Under the pieces are notes generated by a model. It made no database searches. It worked only from the letters and a program-made list of their open reading frames with translations, and was not told the DNA's origin. DNA of 64,000 bases, from NCBI GenBank assembly GCA_017307755.1, contig JAFKGQ010000009.1:186001-250000 (forward strand), given 5' to 3'. Origin of the DNA: Chitinophagaceae bacterium. GTDB taxonomy: Bacteria; Bacteroidota; Bacteroidia; Chitinophagales; Chitinophagaceae. Every line of letters starts with the position of its first letter. Positions within the stretch are counted from its first letter, which is position 1. Both the position numbers and the translations under genes were made by a program. Below, piece after piece: positions 36,345-44,414 of this stretch.

Positions 36345-36352
36345 CAAATATA
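36345..36352 (-). promoter_or_regulatory. -7 box (TATATTTG) of lpxB
   Basis: On the minus strand TATATTTG, a consensus -7 box, ends 7 nt before the lpxB ATG. Transcription would begin at or next to the start codon, so a leaderless or nearly leaderless mRNA is expected. No convincing -33 TTTG is seen. Confidence 0.55.
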
Positions 36353-36373
36353 CGCTGCTTTTTTTGCTATATT

Positions 36374-36390
36374 GGAGGTTTAAAACCTCC
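36374..36390 (+). promoter_or_regulatory. Palindrome GGAGGTTT-A-AAACCTCC before the aminotransferase gene
   Basis: Perfect 8-bp inverted repeat around a single A, ending 5 nt before the ATG at 36396 and directly after a TATATTGG that could be a degenerate -7 box (36368-36375). It could be a dimeric repressor site or, less likely with so small a centre, a 5' hairpin covering the ribosome-binding region. Confidence 0.5.
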
Positions 36391-36395
36391 AGTAC

Positions 36396-37700
36396 ATGAC
36401 TGCATACAATCGTCGCCGTTTTCTCGATGCCCTGGGAACTTTCTCTGCCACTGCCTTGCTGAGCTCGTTCAGCCGTCCCGCCTGGAGCCGTAACCTGGAT
36501 AAGGCGCTCCATCATGCGGAAGCCCGGCTGCCGGGAGAACTGGCGGGAGACGAAGACTTCTGGTACTATGTACAGCAGTCTTTCACGACTTCTCCCGAAT
36601 TGATCAATCTCAATAACGGAGGTGTGTCTCCTTCACCAAAGATCGTTCAGGATGCCATGAAGCGCTATCATGACCTGTGTAATGAGGCGCCCAGCTACTA
36701 TATGTGGAGGATACTGGATCAGGGAAGGGAGCCGTTACGGAAAGATTTGGCCCGTATCTCGGGCGTATCACCGGAAGAGATCGCCATCCATCGCAATGCT
36801 TCCGAGGCTTTGGAGACTGTCATCTTTGGGCTGGAACTGAAAGCCGGCGATGAAGTGGTCCTCAGCAAGCAGGATTATCCGAATATGATCAACGCCTGGA
36901 AGCAAAGAGAAAGGCGGGAGGGTATTAAGCTCGTGTGGGTCAACCTGGACCTTCCCAGCGAGGACAATGATTATCTGGCCGGCCAGTATATTAAAGCTTT
37001 TACCCCTAAAACGAAGGTGGTGCATGTCACGCATGTCATCAACTGGAACGGACAAATACTACCTGTACGACAGATAGCGGATGCTGCTCATAAACAGGGC
37101 ATCGAGGTGCTGGTGGATGGGGCGCATTCTTTTGCTCATTTCGAATTTACGATCCCTTCATTAGGCTGTGATTATTTCGGGACCAGTCTTCATAAATGGC
37201 TGGCAGCATGCATCGGCAGCGGGATGCTCTTTGTAAAAAAAGAGAAGATACCGGCTATCTATCCTCTTTTTGCCGCCGGCGATCCGAAGTCCGACAATAT
37301 CCGGAAGTTCGAAAGTCAGGGTACACGGCCTTTTTTTATCGAGCAGGCTATCGGCAAGGCCATCGGTTTTTATGATATGATCGGTCCGGCCCGGAAGGAG
37401 CAGCGATTATTGTACCTTAAAAATTATTGGATGAATGCGGTGAAAGATATTCCCAAAGTAAAGCTGCATACTTCCCTGAGGCCGGGTTTTGGATGCGCCA
37501 TCGGTATGGTAAGCGTCGAAGGTAAGAAAGCTGCTGAACTGGAGAATTACCTTTTTAACGAGTACAAAGTCCATACGGTGGGCATCGAATGGGAGAATCT
37601 CCGTGGTGTGAGGGTAACGCCGAATGTATATACGACGACCAGGGACCTGGATGTATTGATCAAAGGGATCAGGGAGTTTGTAAAGGGAGGGAAGGGATGA
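36396..37700 (+). CDS. Class V (isopenicillin-N-epimerase-like) PLP-dependent aminotransferase, Tat-exported
   Basis: 434 residues. The N-terminus YNRRRFLDALGTFSATALLSS is a twin-arginine signal, so a PLP-loaded enzyme should be exported. The fold-type I core shows INLNNGGVSPSP near 70, VLVDGAHSFAHFEF near 238 (Asp binds the PLP pyridine) and the Schiff-base Lys267 in GTSLHKWLAACIG. Members of this branch act as epimerases, desulfurases or lyases on amino-acid-like substrates; the exact reaction is unknown. The last codons overlap the start of an APC permease gene (ATGA at 37697-37700), which suggests the pair handles one amino acid or derivative. Confidence 0.88.
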   Translation: MTAYNRRRFLDALGTFSATALLSSFSRPAWSRNLDKALHHAEARLPGELAGDEDFWYYVQQSFTTSPELINLNNGGVSPSPKIVQDAMKRYHDLCNEAPSYYMWRILDQGREPLRKDLARISGVSPEEIAIHRNASEALETVIFGLELKAGDEVVLSKQDYPNMINAWKQRERREGIKLVWVNLDLPSEDNDYLAGQYIKAFTPKTKVVHVTHVINWNGQILPVRQIADAAHKQGIEVLVDGAHSFAHFEFTIPSLGCDYFGTSLHKWLAACIGSGMLFVKKEKIPAIYPLFAAGDPKSDNIRKFESQGTRPFFIEQAIGKAIGFYDMIGPARKEQRLLYLKNYWMNAVKDIPKVKLHTSLRPGFGCAIGMVSVEGKKAAELENYLFNEYKVHTVGIEWENLRGVRVTPNVYTTTRDLDVLIKGIREFVKGGKG

Positions 37701-39007
37701 AGCGGGAAATCGGATTACTACAGGCGACTTCTATCAATATGATCGATATGGTAGGTATTGGCCCTTTCGTGATGTTGTCGCTTGTGATCCAGATCGTAGG
37801 CAGCCATCTCTTTCTTTGGGCCTGGATATTTGGAGCTATTACAGCCCTGGTCGACGGCATGATCTGGAGCGAACTGGGTGCGGCCTATCCGCTGGCGGGA
37901 GGCAGTTATAATTTTCTGAAAGCGGCTTATGGAAAGAAATGGGGCCCGCTGATGTCCTTTCTTTTTGTCTGGCAGACCTGTCTGCAGGCGCCTCTGGTGG
38001 TGGCTTCGGGGGCCATCGGGTTCTCCACTTATTTTAAATTCCTCGTGCCATCTCTGGGAGAGGTGGGTAGCAAGGCCGTCTCGGGGACCATCGTCATTCT
38101 TATCGTGCTGCTATTGTACCGGAACATAAAGACCATCGGCAAGATATCTGTGTTCCTGTGGACGGGCGTCATCATTACGATGCTATGGATCATCATTAGC
38201 GGTCTTACACACCGGCAAGTACCTTATTCATTCATGCCTGTCGGAGACGATTCCATGTTCAGCTGGAGCTTTACTCTTTTACTGGGACAGGCATCGGGCA
38301 AAACGATCTATAGCTATCTGGGCTATTACAATGTATGTCACCTGGGCGGCGAGATCCGGGACCCGGCCCGTAATATTCCCAGAAGCATCTTTATTTCCAT
38401 TATTTGTATTGCGGTGCTTTATCTTTCCATGAACCTGAGCGTGGTGGGCGTGGTGTCCTGGCAGGAGGCGATGCATTCGGACTTTGTGATCAGCACTTTT
38501 ATGGAAAAGATATACGGTCACCGGACGGCGCTTGTCGCTACGGGGCTGATCCTCTGGGTTGCTTTTGCATCACTGTTCGCGGTGGTGCTGGGTTATTCGA
38601 GAGTGCCATATGCCGCGGCTGTCGACGGTCACTTTTTTCCCATTTTCGCACGGCTTCATCCAACCAAATCCTTTCCTTATATATCCCTTTTATTTATCGG
38701 GGCCCTGGGCTTTCTTTTTAGCATCCAGCTAAAACTTGCGCATGCTATCAGCGCCATCCTTGCCATGCGGATCCTCGTGCAGTTTGTGGCACAGGCGGCA
38801 GGCGTGGTAATACTCCGACGAAGAGAGGGGACGGAGAAACTGCCTTTTAAGATGTGGCTGTACCCATTACCGGTGATCTTATCCATCGGGATCTGGATTT
38901 TTGTGTGGGTATCGACAGGGAAATTTGCGTTGTATGGATTGATGCTGGCGCTGATAGGTGTGATTGTTTTTTTTCTCGTAAAGGACAGATGGCGAAAAAT
39001 AACGTAG
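37697..39007 (+). CDS. APC-superfamily amino-acid permease
   Basis: 436 residues from the ATG at 37697, which overlaps the stop of the aminotransferase gene as ATGA; more upstream starts would lie inside that gene. Twelve hydrophobic segments are predicted. Helix 1 contains INMIDMVGIGPFVML, the unwound Gly-rich APC substrate site, and the second helix WSELGAAYPLAGGSYNFLKAAYG is characteristic of APC permeases. The conserved GGEIRDPARNIPRSI loop also fits. It imports an amino acid or a related amine by proton symport or exchange; specificity is unknown. The GH125 gene follows 9 nt later. Confidence 0.9.
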   Translation: MKREIGLLQATSINMIDMVGIGPFVMLSLVIQIVGSHLFLWAWIFGAITALVDGMIWSELGAAYPLAGGSYNFLKAAYGKKWGPLMSFLFVWQTCLQAPLVVASGAIGFSTYFKFLVPSLGEVGSKAVSGTIVILIVLLLYRNIKTIGKISVFLWTGVIITMLWIIISGLTHRQVPYSFMPVGDDSMFSWSFTLLLGQASGKTIYSYLGYYNVCHLGGEIRDPARNIPRSIFISIICIAVLYLSMNLSVVGVVSWQEAMHSDFVISTFMEKIYGHRTALVATGLILWVAFASLFAVVLGYSRVPYAAAVDGHFFPIFARLHPTKSFPYISLLFIGALGFLFSIQLKLAHAISAILAMRILVQFVAQAAGVVILRRREGTEKLPFKMWLYPLPVILSIGIWIFVWVSTGKFALYGLMLALIGVIVFFLVKDRWRKIT

Positions 39008-39016
39008 GTTTACAAT

Positions 39017-40462
39017 ATGGAACGTAGAACTTTTCTTCAACAGAGCACGCTTGCTGCCGCAGGATTTTTTATCAAACCGTCATTTGGAGGAGAGCTTCCC
39101 GTCGTCCGGATACCGGAAGGGCAAAGGAAGTTTAAGAGTAAATCGGTGGAAAAGATGATCCGGGAAGTAAGGACGAATATCGGGAATAAGGAGATGGGCT
39201 GGCTTTTTGAAAATTGTTTCCCCAATACTTTAGATACGACGGTGGAATTCGATATCATCGGTGGTAAACCTGATACCTATGTCATCACGGGCGATATCGA
39301 TGCGATGTGGCTTAGGGACAGCAGCGCCCAGGTATATCCTTACCTGTCGCTGACCAAAGATGACAAGGATCTGCAGCAACTGATCAGGGGTGTGATCCAT
39401 CGCCAGGCAAAATGTATCCTGAAAGACCCTTATGCCAATGCTTTTTACAAAAACGAAAGCAAGGTCAGCGAATGGAAGGAGACGGATATTACGGATATGA
39501 AGCCGGGGATCCATGAGCGTAAATGGGAGATCGACAGCCTCTGTTACCCGATACGTCTGGGATTCGGATACTGGATGGAGACAAAGGATACTTCCCCCTT
39601 TGACGACGAGTGGCTGGAGGCGATGCGGCTTGTATTAAAAACGTTCAAGGAGCAGCAGCGTAAGGAAGGTGACGGGCCTTATAGTTTTCAACGTAAGACC
39701 AGCTGGGCTACCGACGGCGTGCCTCTGGGCGGCTATGGATATCCCACAAAGAAAGTCGGGCTTATCCATTCCATGTTCCGTCCCAGCGACGACGCTACGA
39801 TCTATCCTTTCCTGATACCTTCCAATCTGTTTGCCCTGAGCAGTCTTCGGAACCTTCGTACGCTGCTGGAAGCACTGGGCAAAGGCAAGGAGCTTATCCC
39901 GTCCTGCTTTGCACTTGAGAACGACCTGATCAAGGCCCTGGGCGAATATGCCATCGTTAACCATCATACCTATGGGCAGGTGTTTGCTTATGAGGTGGAT
40001 GGTTTTGGTAACCATACATTCATGGATGATGCAAACGTACCCAGCCTGCTGGCGCTGCCTTATCTCCAGTCGCCTGGGTTCGCCGGCGATCTTTCTGTGC
40101 TGCATCCTGACAAGAAAGGGTATATGGTTTACCAGAATACCAGGCGTGCAGTGCTCAGTGAGGCCAACCCGTTCTATTTCAAAGGTAAGGCGGGAGAAGG
40201 TGTCGGTGGGCCGCACGTGGGTGTCAATATGATCTGGCCATTGAGCATTATCGTGCGAGGGCTGACAAGCCACGACTCGCAGGAGACGGCACTTTGTCTG
40301 AAGATGTTGCAGAACAGCCATGCCGGGACAGGGTTTATGCATGAAGCCTTTCACAAGGACGATGCAGCCAAGTTTACCCGGAAATGGTTTGCCTGGGCCA
40401 ACACGCTGTTCGGCGAATTCGTGCTGAAGACGTACCGGGAGCGGCCCGCGTTGCTGAGTTAA
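39017..40462 (+). CDS. GH125 exo-alpha-1,6-mannosidase
   Basis: 481 residues. A Tat-like N-terminus (ERRTFLQQSTLAAAGFFI) indicates export. GH125 motifs: YVITGDIDAMWLRDSSAQV near 87-105 with the conserved acidic residues, KWEIDSLCYPIRLGFGYW near 170-187, GFGNHTFMDDANVPSLLALPYL near 325-346, and GEGVGGPHVGVNMIWPLSI near 394-412. The (alpha/alpha)6 enzyme trims alpha-1,6-mannose from yeast or high-mannose N-glycans by inversion. It follows an aminotransferase-permease pair with only 9 nt between, an unusual partner for such genes. Its TAA stop forms the base of a palindrome shared with tyrS. Confidence 0.93.
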   Translation: MERRTFLQQSTLAAAGFFIKPSFGGELPVVRIPEGQRKFKSKSVEKMIREVRTNIGNKEMGWLFENCFPNTLDTTVEFDIIGGKPDTYVITGDIDAMWLRDSSAQVYPYLSLTKDDKDLQQLIRGVIHRQAKCILKDPYANAFYKNESKVSEWKETDITDMKPGIHERKWEIDSLCYPIRLGFGYWMETKDTSPFDDEWLEAMRLVLKTFKEQQRKEGDGPYSFQRKTSWATDGVPLGGYGYPTKKVGLIHSMFRPSDDATIYPFLIPSNLFALSSLRNLRTLLEALGKGKELIPSCFALENDLIKALGEYAIVNHHTYGQVFAYEVDGFGNHTFMDDANVPSLLALPYLQSPGFAGDLSVLHPDKKGYMVYQNTRRAVLSEANPFYFKGKAGEGVGGPHVGVNMIWPLSIIVRGLTSHDSQETALCLKMLQNSHAGTGFMHEAFHKDDAAKFTRKWFAWANTLFGEFVLKTYRERPALLS

Positions 40463-40482
40463 GGGCGCCGGCGGCGCCCTTA
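40460..40482. terminator. Bidirectional hairpin shared by GH125 and tyrS, containing both stop codons
   Basis: TAAGGGCGCC (40460-40469), loop GGC, GGCGCCCTTA (40473-40482): a perfect 10-bp inverted repeat. The left TAA is the GH125 stop and the right TTA is the tyrS stop on the other strand, so the two genes end in one palindrome. No long U run follows, so efficiency as an intrinsic terminator is uncertain. Confidence 0.75.
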
Positions 40483-41763
40483 CGAAAGAGGGGATGTGGC
40501 GATGACCAGGTGGAAGTTCTTCCCCTTTCTGATAAGGATATATTTGCCCTTCAATAAATAGGAATCATCGATCATGGTCTTGGGGTCCGTGACCTTTGTT
40601 TCATTGATGCTGACGCCTCCTTGCTGTATCATTTTTCTCGCTTCCCCTTTGCTGGAAAAAAAGCTGCTGCCACTTTCCGCCAGGAAAGTAACGGCATCGA
40701 CAGGCAGAGCGCTGCTGAATGCAGAAGTGGGAACACCGCTGCCGAGTAAGATGCTATCGCTGGAGGTATTGATGAATTCGATGGGGTCGCCGCCATAAAA
40801 CCCTTTGCTGGTATTGATGATCTGATCGTATTGCTCTGCCCCATGAACAAAGGTGGTGATCTCTTTTGCCAGGGTCTTTTGCAGCAATCTTTGCTCCGGC
40901 TGGTGACGATGCTGGTCTATAAGTGATCCGATCTCTTCCTGGCCAAGGAAAGTGAAGGTTTTGATCCATTTTTCGGCATCCGCGTCGGAGGATTTGAGCC
41001 AGAATTGATAGAACTCGTAAGGGGTGGTCCTGGCAGGATCGAGCCATACATTACCCTTTTCGGTCTTACCGAATTTTGTCCCGTCTGTTTTAGTGACCAG
41101 GGGGCAGGTGAAGGCAAAAGCTTCCCCCCCCGCCTTGCGCCGGATCAGCTCTGTACCCGTGGTAATATTACCCCACTGATCGCTGCCTCCCATTTGCAGC
41201 TTGGCATTTTTATTTTCATATAGCCAGTAAAAATCGTAACCCTGCACCAATTGGTAGGTGAATTCGGTGAAACTCATCCCATTTTCGCCCTCCAACCGTT
41301 TGCGAACACTGTCTTTTGCAGACATATAATTTACTGTGATATGTTTGCCCACATCTCTTATGAACTGGAGGAAGGTCATGTTTTTAAACCAGTCGTAGTT
41401 GTTCACCATTTCGGCGGCATTGGGTAGGCTGGGGGAAAAGTCCAGGAATTTTTTTAGCTGGCCTTTGACGCCTTCGAGGTTATGGTTAAGGGTGGCCTCA
41501 TCCAGAAGATTTCTTTCCTCGCTTTTCCCGCTGGGGTCCCCTACCATACCCGTGGCTCCGCCAACGAGCGCAATCGGCTTATGACCAGCCTTTTGCAAAT
41601 GAACCAACAGCAGAATGGGAACCAGGCTTCCAATATGGAGGCTGTCGGCGGTGGGATCAAAGCCGATGTAGCCCGCGGTCATTTCCTTTGACAATTGTTC
41701 TTCCGTACCGGGCATAATGTCCTGTATCATGCCCCGCCATTGTAATTCTTCAATTAGGTTCAT
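40480..41763 (-). CDS. tyrS: Tyrosyl-tRNA synthetase
   Basis: 427 residues. Class I motifs: HIGH-type GFDPTADSLHIGSLVPIL near 34-51 and KMSKS-type TKFGKTEKGNVWLDPARTTPYEFYQFW near 230-255. YQLVQGYDFYWLYE and MGGSDQWGNITTGTELIRR are the tyrosine-binding segments of TyrS. The C-terminal S4 RNA-binding domain begins around GEARKMIQQGGVSIN. The KFGKT type and S4 tail place it in the common bacterial TyrRS group. It charges tRNA-Tyr, whose gene lies at 58076. A -7 box TAGTTTTG is 31 bp upstream of the start. Confidence 0.98.
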   Translation of the reverse strand: MNLIEELQWRGMIQDIMPGTEEQLSKEMTAGYIGFDPTADSLHIGSLVPILLLVHLQKAGHKPIALVGGATGMVGDPSGKSEERNLLDEATLNHNLEGVKGQLKKFLDFSPSLPNAAEMVNNYDWFKNMTFLQFIRDVGKHITVNYMSAKDSVRKRLEGENGMSFTEFTYQLVQGYDFYWLYENKNAKLQMGGSDQWGNITTGTELIRRKAGGEAFAFTCPLVTKTDGTKFGKTEKGNVWLDPARTTPYEFYQFWLKSSDADAEKWIKTFTFLGQEEIGSLIDQHRHQPEQRLLQKTLAKEITTFVHGAEQYDQIINTSKGFYGGDPIEFINTSSDSILLGSGVPTSAFSSALPVDAVTFLAESGSSFFSSKGEARKMIQQGGVSINETKVTDPKTMIDDSYLLKGKYILIRKGKNFHLVIATSPLS

Positions 41764-41793
41764 AGTGTGATGCTGCTATAAAAATTTGGACCA

Positions 41794-41801
41794 CAAAACT
41801 A
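41794..41801 (-). promoter_or_regulatory. -7 box (TAGTTTTG) of tyrS
   Basis: On the minus strand TAGTTTTG fits TAnnTTTG and ends 30 nt before the tyrS start. No clear -33 TTTG was found at the expected distance, and no T-box-like leader fits in the short spacer. Confidence 0.45.
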
Positions 41802-41831
41802 AAGGATTACGGGGATTTTTTTCCGGCCATT

Positions 41832-42962
41832 TTAGGCTCCTGATTCCCGGGCACCCGTGATCTCATTGATCCGGGTATTTCTAAACCTTTCTTTCAGTCT
41901 AAGAAAAGGCGATTCTAAATACCGATAACTTACTATTGCTAATAGATAAGAAAGCAAAAGAGTAAGTGAGAAAAAGATGAAGTCCTGTATTTTTAAATTT
42001 AGCTTCTTAAACAAAATACTAAAAAAGGTGATGGCAATACCGTGGTAACAGTAAAGCCCATAAGATAACTTACCGGTAAATCTCAGGAACCTGAATTTTT
42101 CCAGGATCTTTGTCCTTTTGTTATTTACTATTTGCTCAAGAATAAAAAGGGCTGTATAAATAATGAACAGATAGCGACTGACCAGCTCCACTATTCTCTT
42201 GTCCCCTTTGAAATCAATATCGATAATATAAAAAATGAAAAAATGGATAAGGATATAAGCGTAAAAAACAACTGTCAACCAACGCGGCAGATGGGTGAGA
42301 AAACGAACCAAACCCTTACTATAAAAGAGCACATAGGCGGCGACGCCTCCTACCGCAAAATCAAAGAAATAAGTTAATGTATTAGAATAATCCCCTTTTC
42401 CTGTCAACAGATGATAGCAAGAAGAAAAGATACTTATCATCGCCAGGATCAAAAATACAAGGGGTAAGTATTGAGAAAGGAATTTCAAGCAAATTCCCTG
42501 AAGAAAATAGAATTGTTCTTCTACGGCGATCGACCATAAGAAACGAAGGAAGAATATATGATCGATGTAGTAAAAATTCGAAACAAAAAATATATACCAC
42601 AGAGGGTCGGGGAGCGAGACGTGCATATGCAGTTTACTCGTGACAAGGGGGATAACCAGGAAGGCTATTATCAGTATAAAATAGTATAAAGGCCATATTC
42701 TCAGTATTCTACGTATGAAATAATTCTTAAAAGAAAATGAACCTCTCTGCTTATTTTCATTGAGTCCCAACCAAGTAAGCAAGAAAGCAGATAAAACAAA
42801 AAAAACTTCTATTCCGAGAAAAAGATGAGAATAGATATATACCAGGAAATTCCATACCAGATTACTTCCCGATGCAGGACGAATGGTGTGGTAAATAAAT
42901 ACTGCCAAAAAAGAAAGCCCTCTTATGGAATCTAATTGTGAAATTTTCGCTGGTCTATTCAT
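41832..42962 (-). CDS. Acyltransferase-3-family integral membrane O-acyltransferase
   Basis: 376 residues with about ten hydrophobic helices. The N-terminus KISQLDSIRGLSFLAVFIYH has the family's Arg-and-His pattern (SIRGL...H), and the pattern IEVFFVLSAFLLTWLGL follows. It would transfer an acetyl or other acyl group to an extracytoplasmic sugar (LPS, exopolysaccharide or peptidoglycan). The gene is clearly richer in A and T than its neighbours, with many AAA, ATA and TTT codons, a sign of horizontal transfer. It is a single gene between tyrS and the PorV/PorQ-family gene on the other strand. Confidence 0.88.
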   Translation of the reverse strand: MNRPAKISQLDSIRGLSFLAVFIYHTIRPASGSNLVWNFLVYIYSHLFLGIEVFFVLSAFLLTWLGLNENKQRGSFSFKNYFIRRILRIWPLYYFILIIAFLVIPLVTSKLHMHVSLPDPLWYIFFVSNFYYIDHIFFLRFLWSIAVEEQFYFLQGICLKFLSQYLPLVFLILAMISIFSSCYHLLTGKGDYSNTLTYFFDFAVGGVAAYVLFYSKGLVRFLTHLPRWLTVVFYAYILIHFFIFYIIDIDFKGDKRIVELVSRYLFIIYTALFILEQIVNNKRTKILEKFRFLRFTGKLSYGLYCYHGIAITFFSILFKKLNLKIQDFIFFSLTLLLSYLLAIVSYRYLESPFLRLKERFRNTRINEITGARESGA

Positions 42963-43260
42963 AATACCTGATACGGGATCTTTTTATCGATCTAAATTGA
43001 TGATTATGAAATAATTGCCGAACGGAACGTAGAAGGTGTCACTGGTTCATTTATTGGCCGTCGGTGATGCAATATTCTGAATAAAAGTCCGTTATATTTT
43101 GATAATCTGTTTCACAACCCTTTTTTCCGAAAATTTCGTAGATATAATGATCCAATCCTCTGAACCATCCGTACGAGGTTTTGCAGTCAGATCCCGTGGG
43201 TCATGGAAATTTCGTCCAAAGGGTCATGAGAGGGGCATTAAACACCATAACAACAGGCTT

Positions 43261-44391
43261 ATGCAAAAAAGGAAGGGGGGTATGACCGGTATTTACTCCT
43301 TTTTGACGATTACGGGATCCTTACTTTATCTGTCGGCCTCAGCTCAATTTACCAAATACTCCAATGAATTCCTGAACATCGGTGCAGGCGCCCGTGGTCT
43401 GTCCATGGCTAGCGCCCAGGTAGCCAGTGTGTCCGATGGTACCGCGGGCTATTGGAATCCTGCCGCACTTGCGGGCATACGGGATAACCCCCAATTGAAC
43501 CTTATGCACTCCGAATATTATGCCGGCATTGGCAAATATGATTTTGCAAACCTGGTGCTGCCGTTGAAGGATAACAAGCGGACGTTGGGGATTACGGCAT
43601 TGCGGTTTGCCGTGGATGATATTCCCAATACCATTTTCCTGGTGCAGCCGGACGGAACGGTGAATTTTGACAATATCACCACATTTTCTTCGGCGGACTA
43701 TGCTTTTATTTTTTCCCTGGCGCAGCATAGTCAGCTGAGCAATGGGACGACCCTGAATTTTGGGGCAAATGCGAAGGTGATCTACCGGAAGGCGGGAGAT
43801 TTTGCTTCTGCCTGGGGTTTTGGTTTTGACGCTGCAATCCAGCTTATCGGCAACCGCTGGAAGTTGGGTGTTGTCGCCAGGGATGTCACCACTACATTTA
43901 ATGCCTGGTCATACAGCATCAATAAACAGATGCGGGAAGTGTTTTACATGACCCAGAATGAGATACCCACCAAGTCGACGGAATTGACGGCCCCGCAACT
44001 GATATTGGGCGGGAGCTATAATTTCAAACTTGGCAAGAAACTGAACCTGCTGGCAGAAGCCGACGTGGATGTGACTTTTGACGGACGGCGGAATACGGTG
44101 ATCAGTACTAATCCCGTGAGCATCGACCCGAAACTGGGTTTGGAACTATCCTTTAAGGATGTATTCTTTGTACGGGGAGGGATCAATAATTTTCAAAAGG
44201 CGCTGGATGATAAGGACACCACGAACCGGAAGAAGATATGGATCTATCAGCCGAGCGTAGGCGCGGGGTTCAAGGTGGGAGATGTGCAGATCGATTATGC
44301 GTTCACCAATCTCGCCAATCAATCATATCCGCTGTATACACATGTATTTTCGCTTAGGATCGATATGAAGAGAAAGGAAAAGAAAAAATGA
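43261..44391 (+). CDS. PorV/PorQ-family type IX secretion outer-membrane protein
   Basis: 376 residues from the ATG at 43261, which gives a positive n-region (KRK) for the signal peptide; the ATG at 43282 has a GGAAGGGGGG just upstream and is the alternative, while the longer frame back to 43099 has no conserved sequence. The mature protein starts QFTKYSNEFLNIGAGARGLSMASAQVASVSDGTAGYWNPAAL, broken here over residues 30-70, the PorV/PorQ (FadL-like barrel) opening. PorV shuttles T9SS cargo from the translocon to the sortase. It is 23 nt upstream of the PorU2-like gene, so the two probably work together. The 298-bp spacer before it holds no recognised gene. Confidence 0.87.
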   Translation: MQKRKGGMTGIYSFLTITGSLLYLSASAQFTKYSNEFLNIGAGARGLSMASAQVASVSDGTAGYWNPAALAGIRDNPQLNLMHSEYYAGIGKYDFANLVLPLKDNKRTLGITALRFAVDDIPNTIFLVQPDGTVNFDNITTFSSADYAFIFSLAQHSQLSNGTTLNFGANAKVIYRKAGDFASAWGFGFDAAIQLIGNRWKLGVVARDVTTTFNAWSYSINKQMREVFYMTQNEIPTKSTELTAPQLILGGSYNFKLGKKLNLLAEADVDVTFDGRRNTVISTNPVSIDPKLGLELSFKDVFFVRGGINNFQKALDDKDTTNRKKIWIYQPSVGAGFKVGDVQIDYAFTNLANQSYPLYTHVFSLRIDMKRKEKKK

Positions 44392-44414
44392 ATGAATGAC
44401 CGAAACCCAAACGT

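Noticed and set aside
43099..43260. Longer N-terminus for the PorV/PorQ-family protein
   Set aside because: The extra 54 residues have no conserved sequence and would bury the signal peptide inside the protein.
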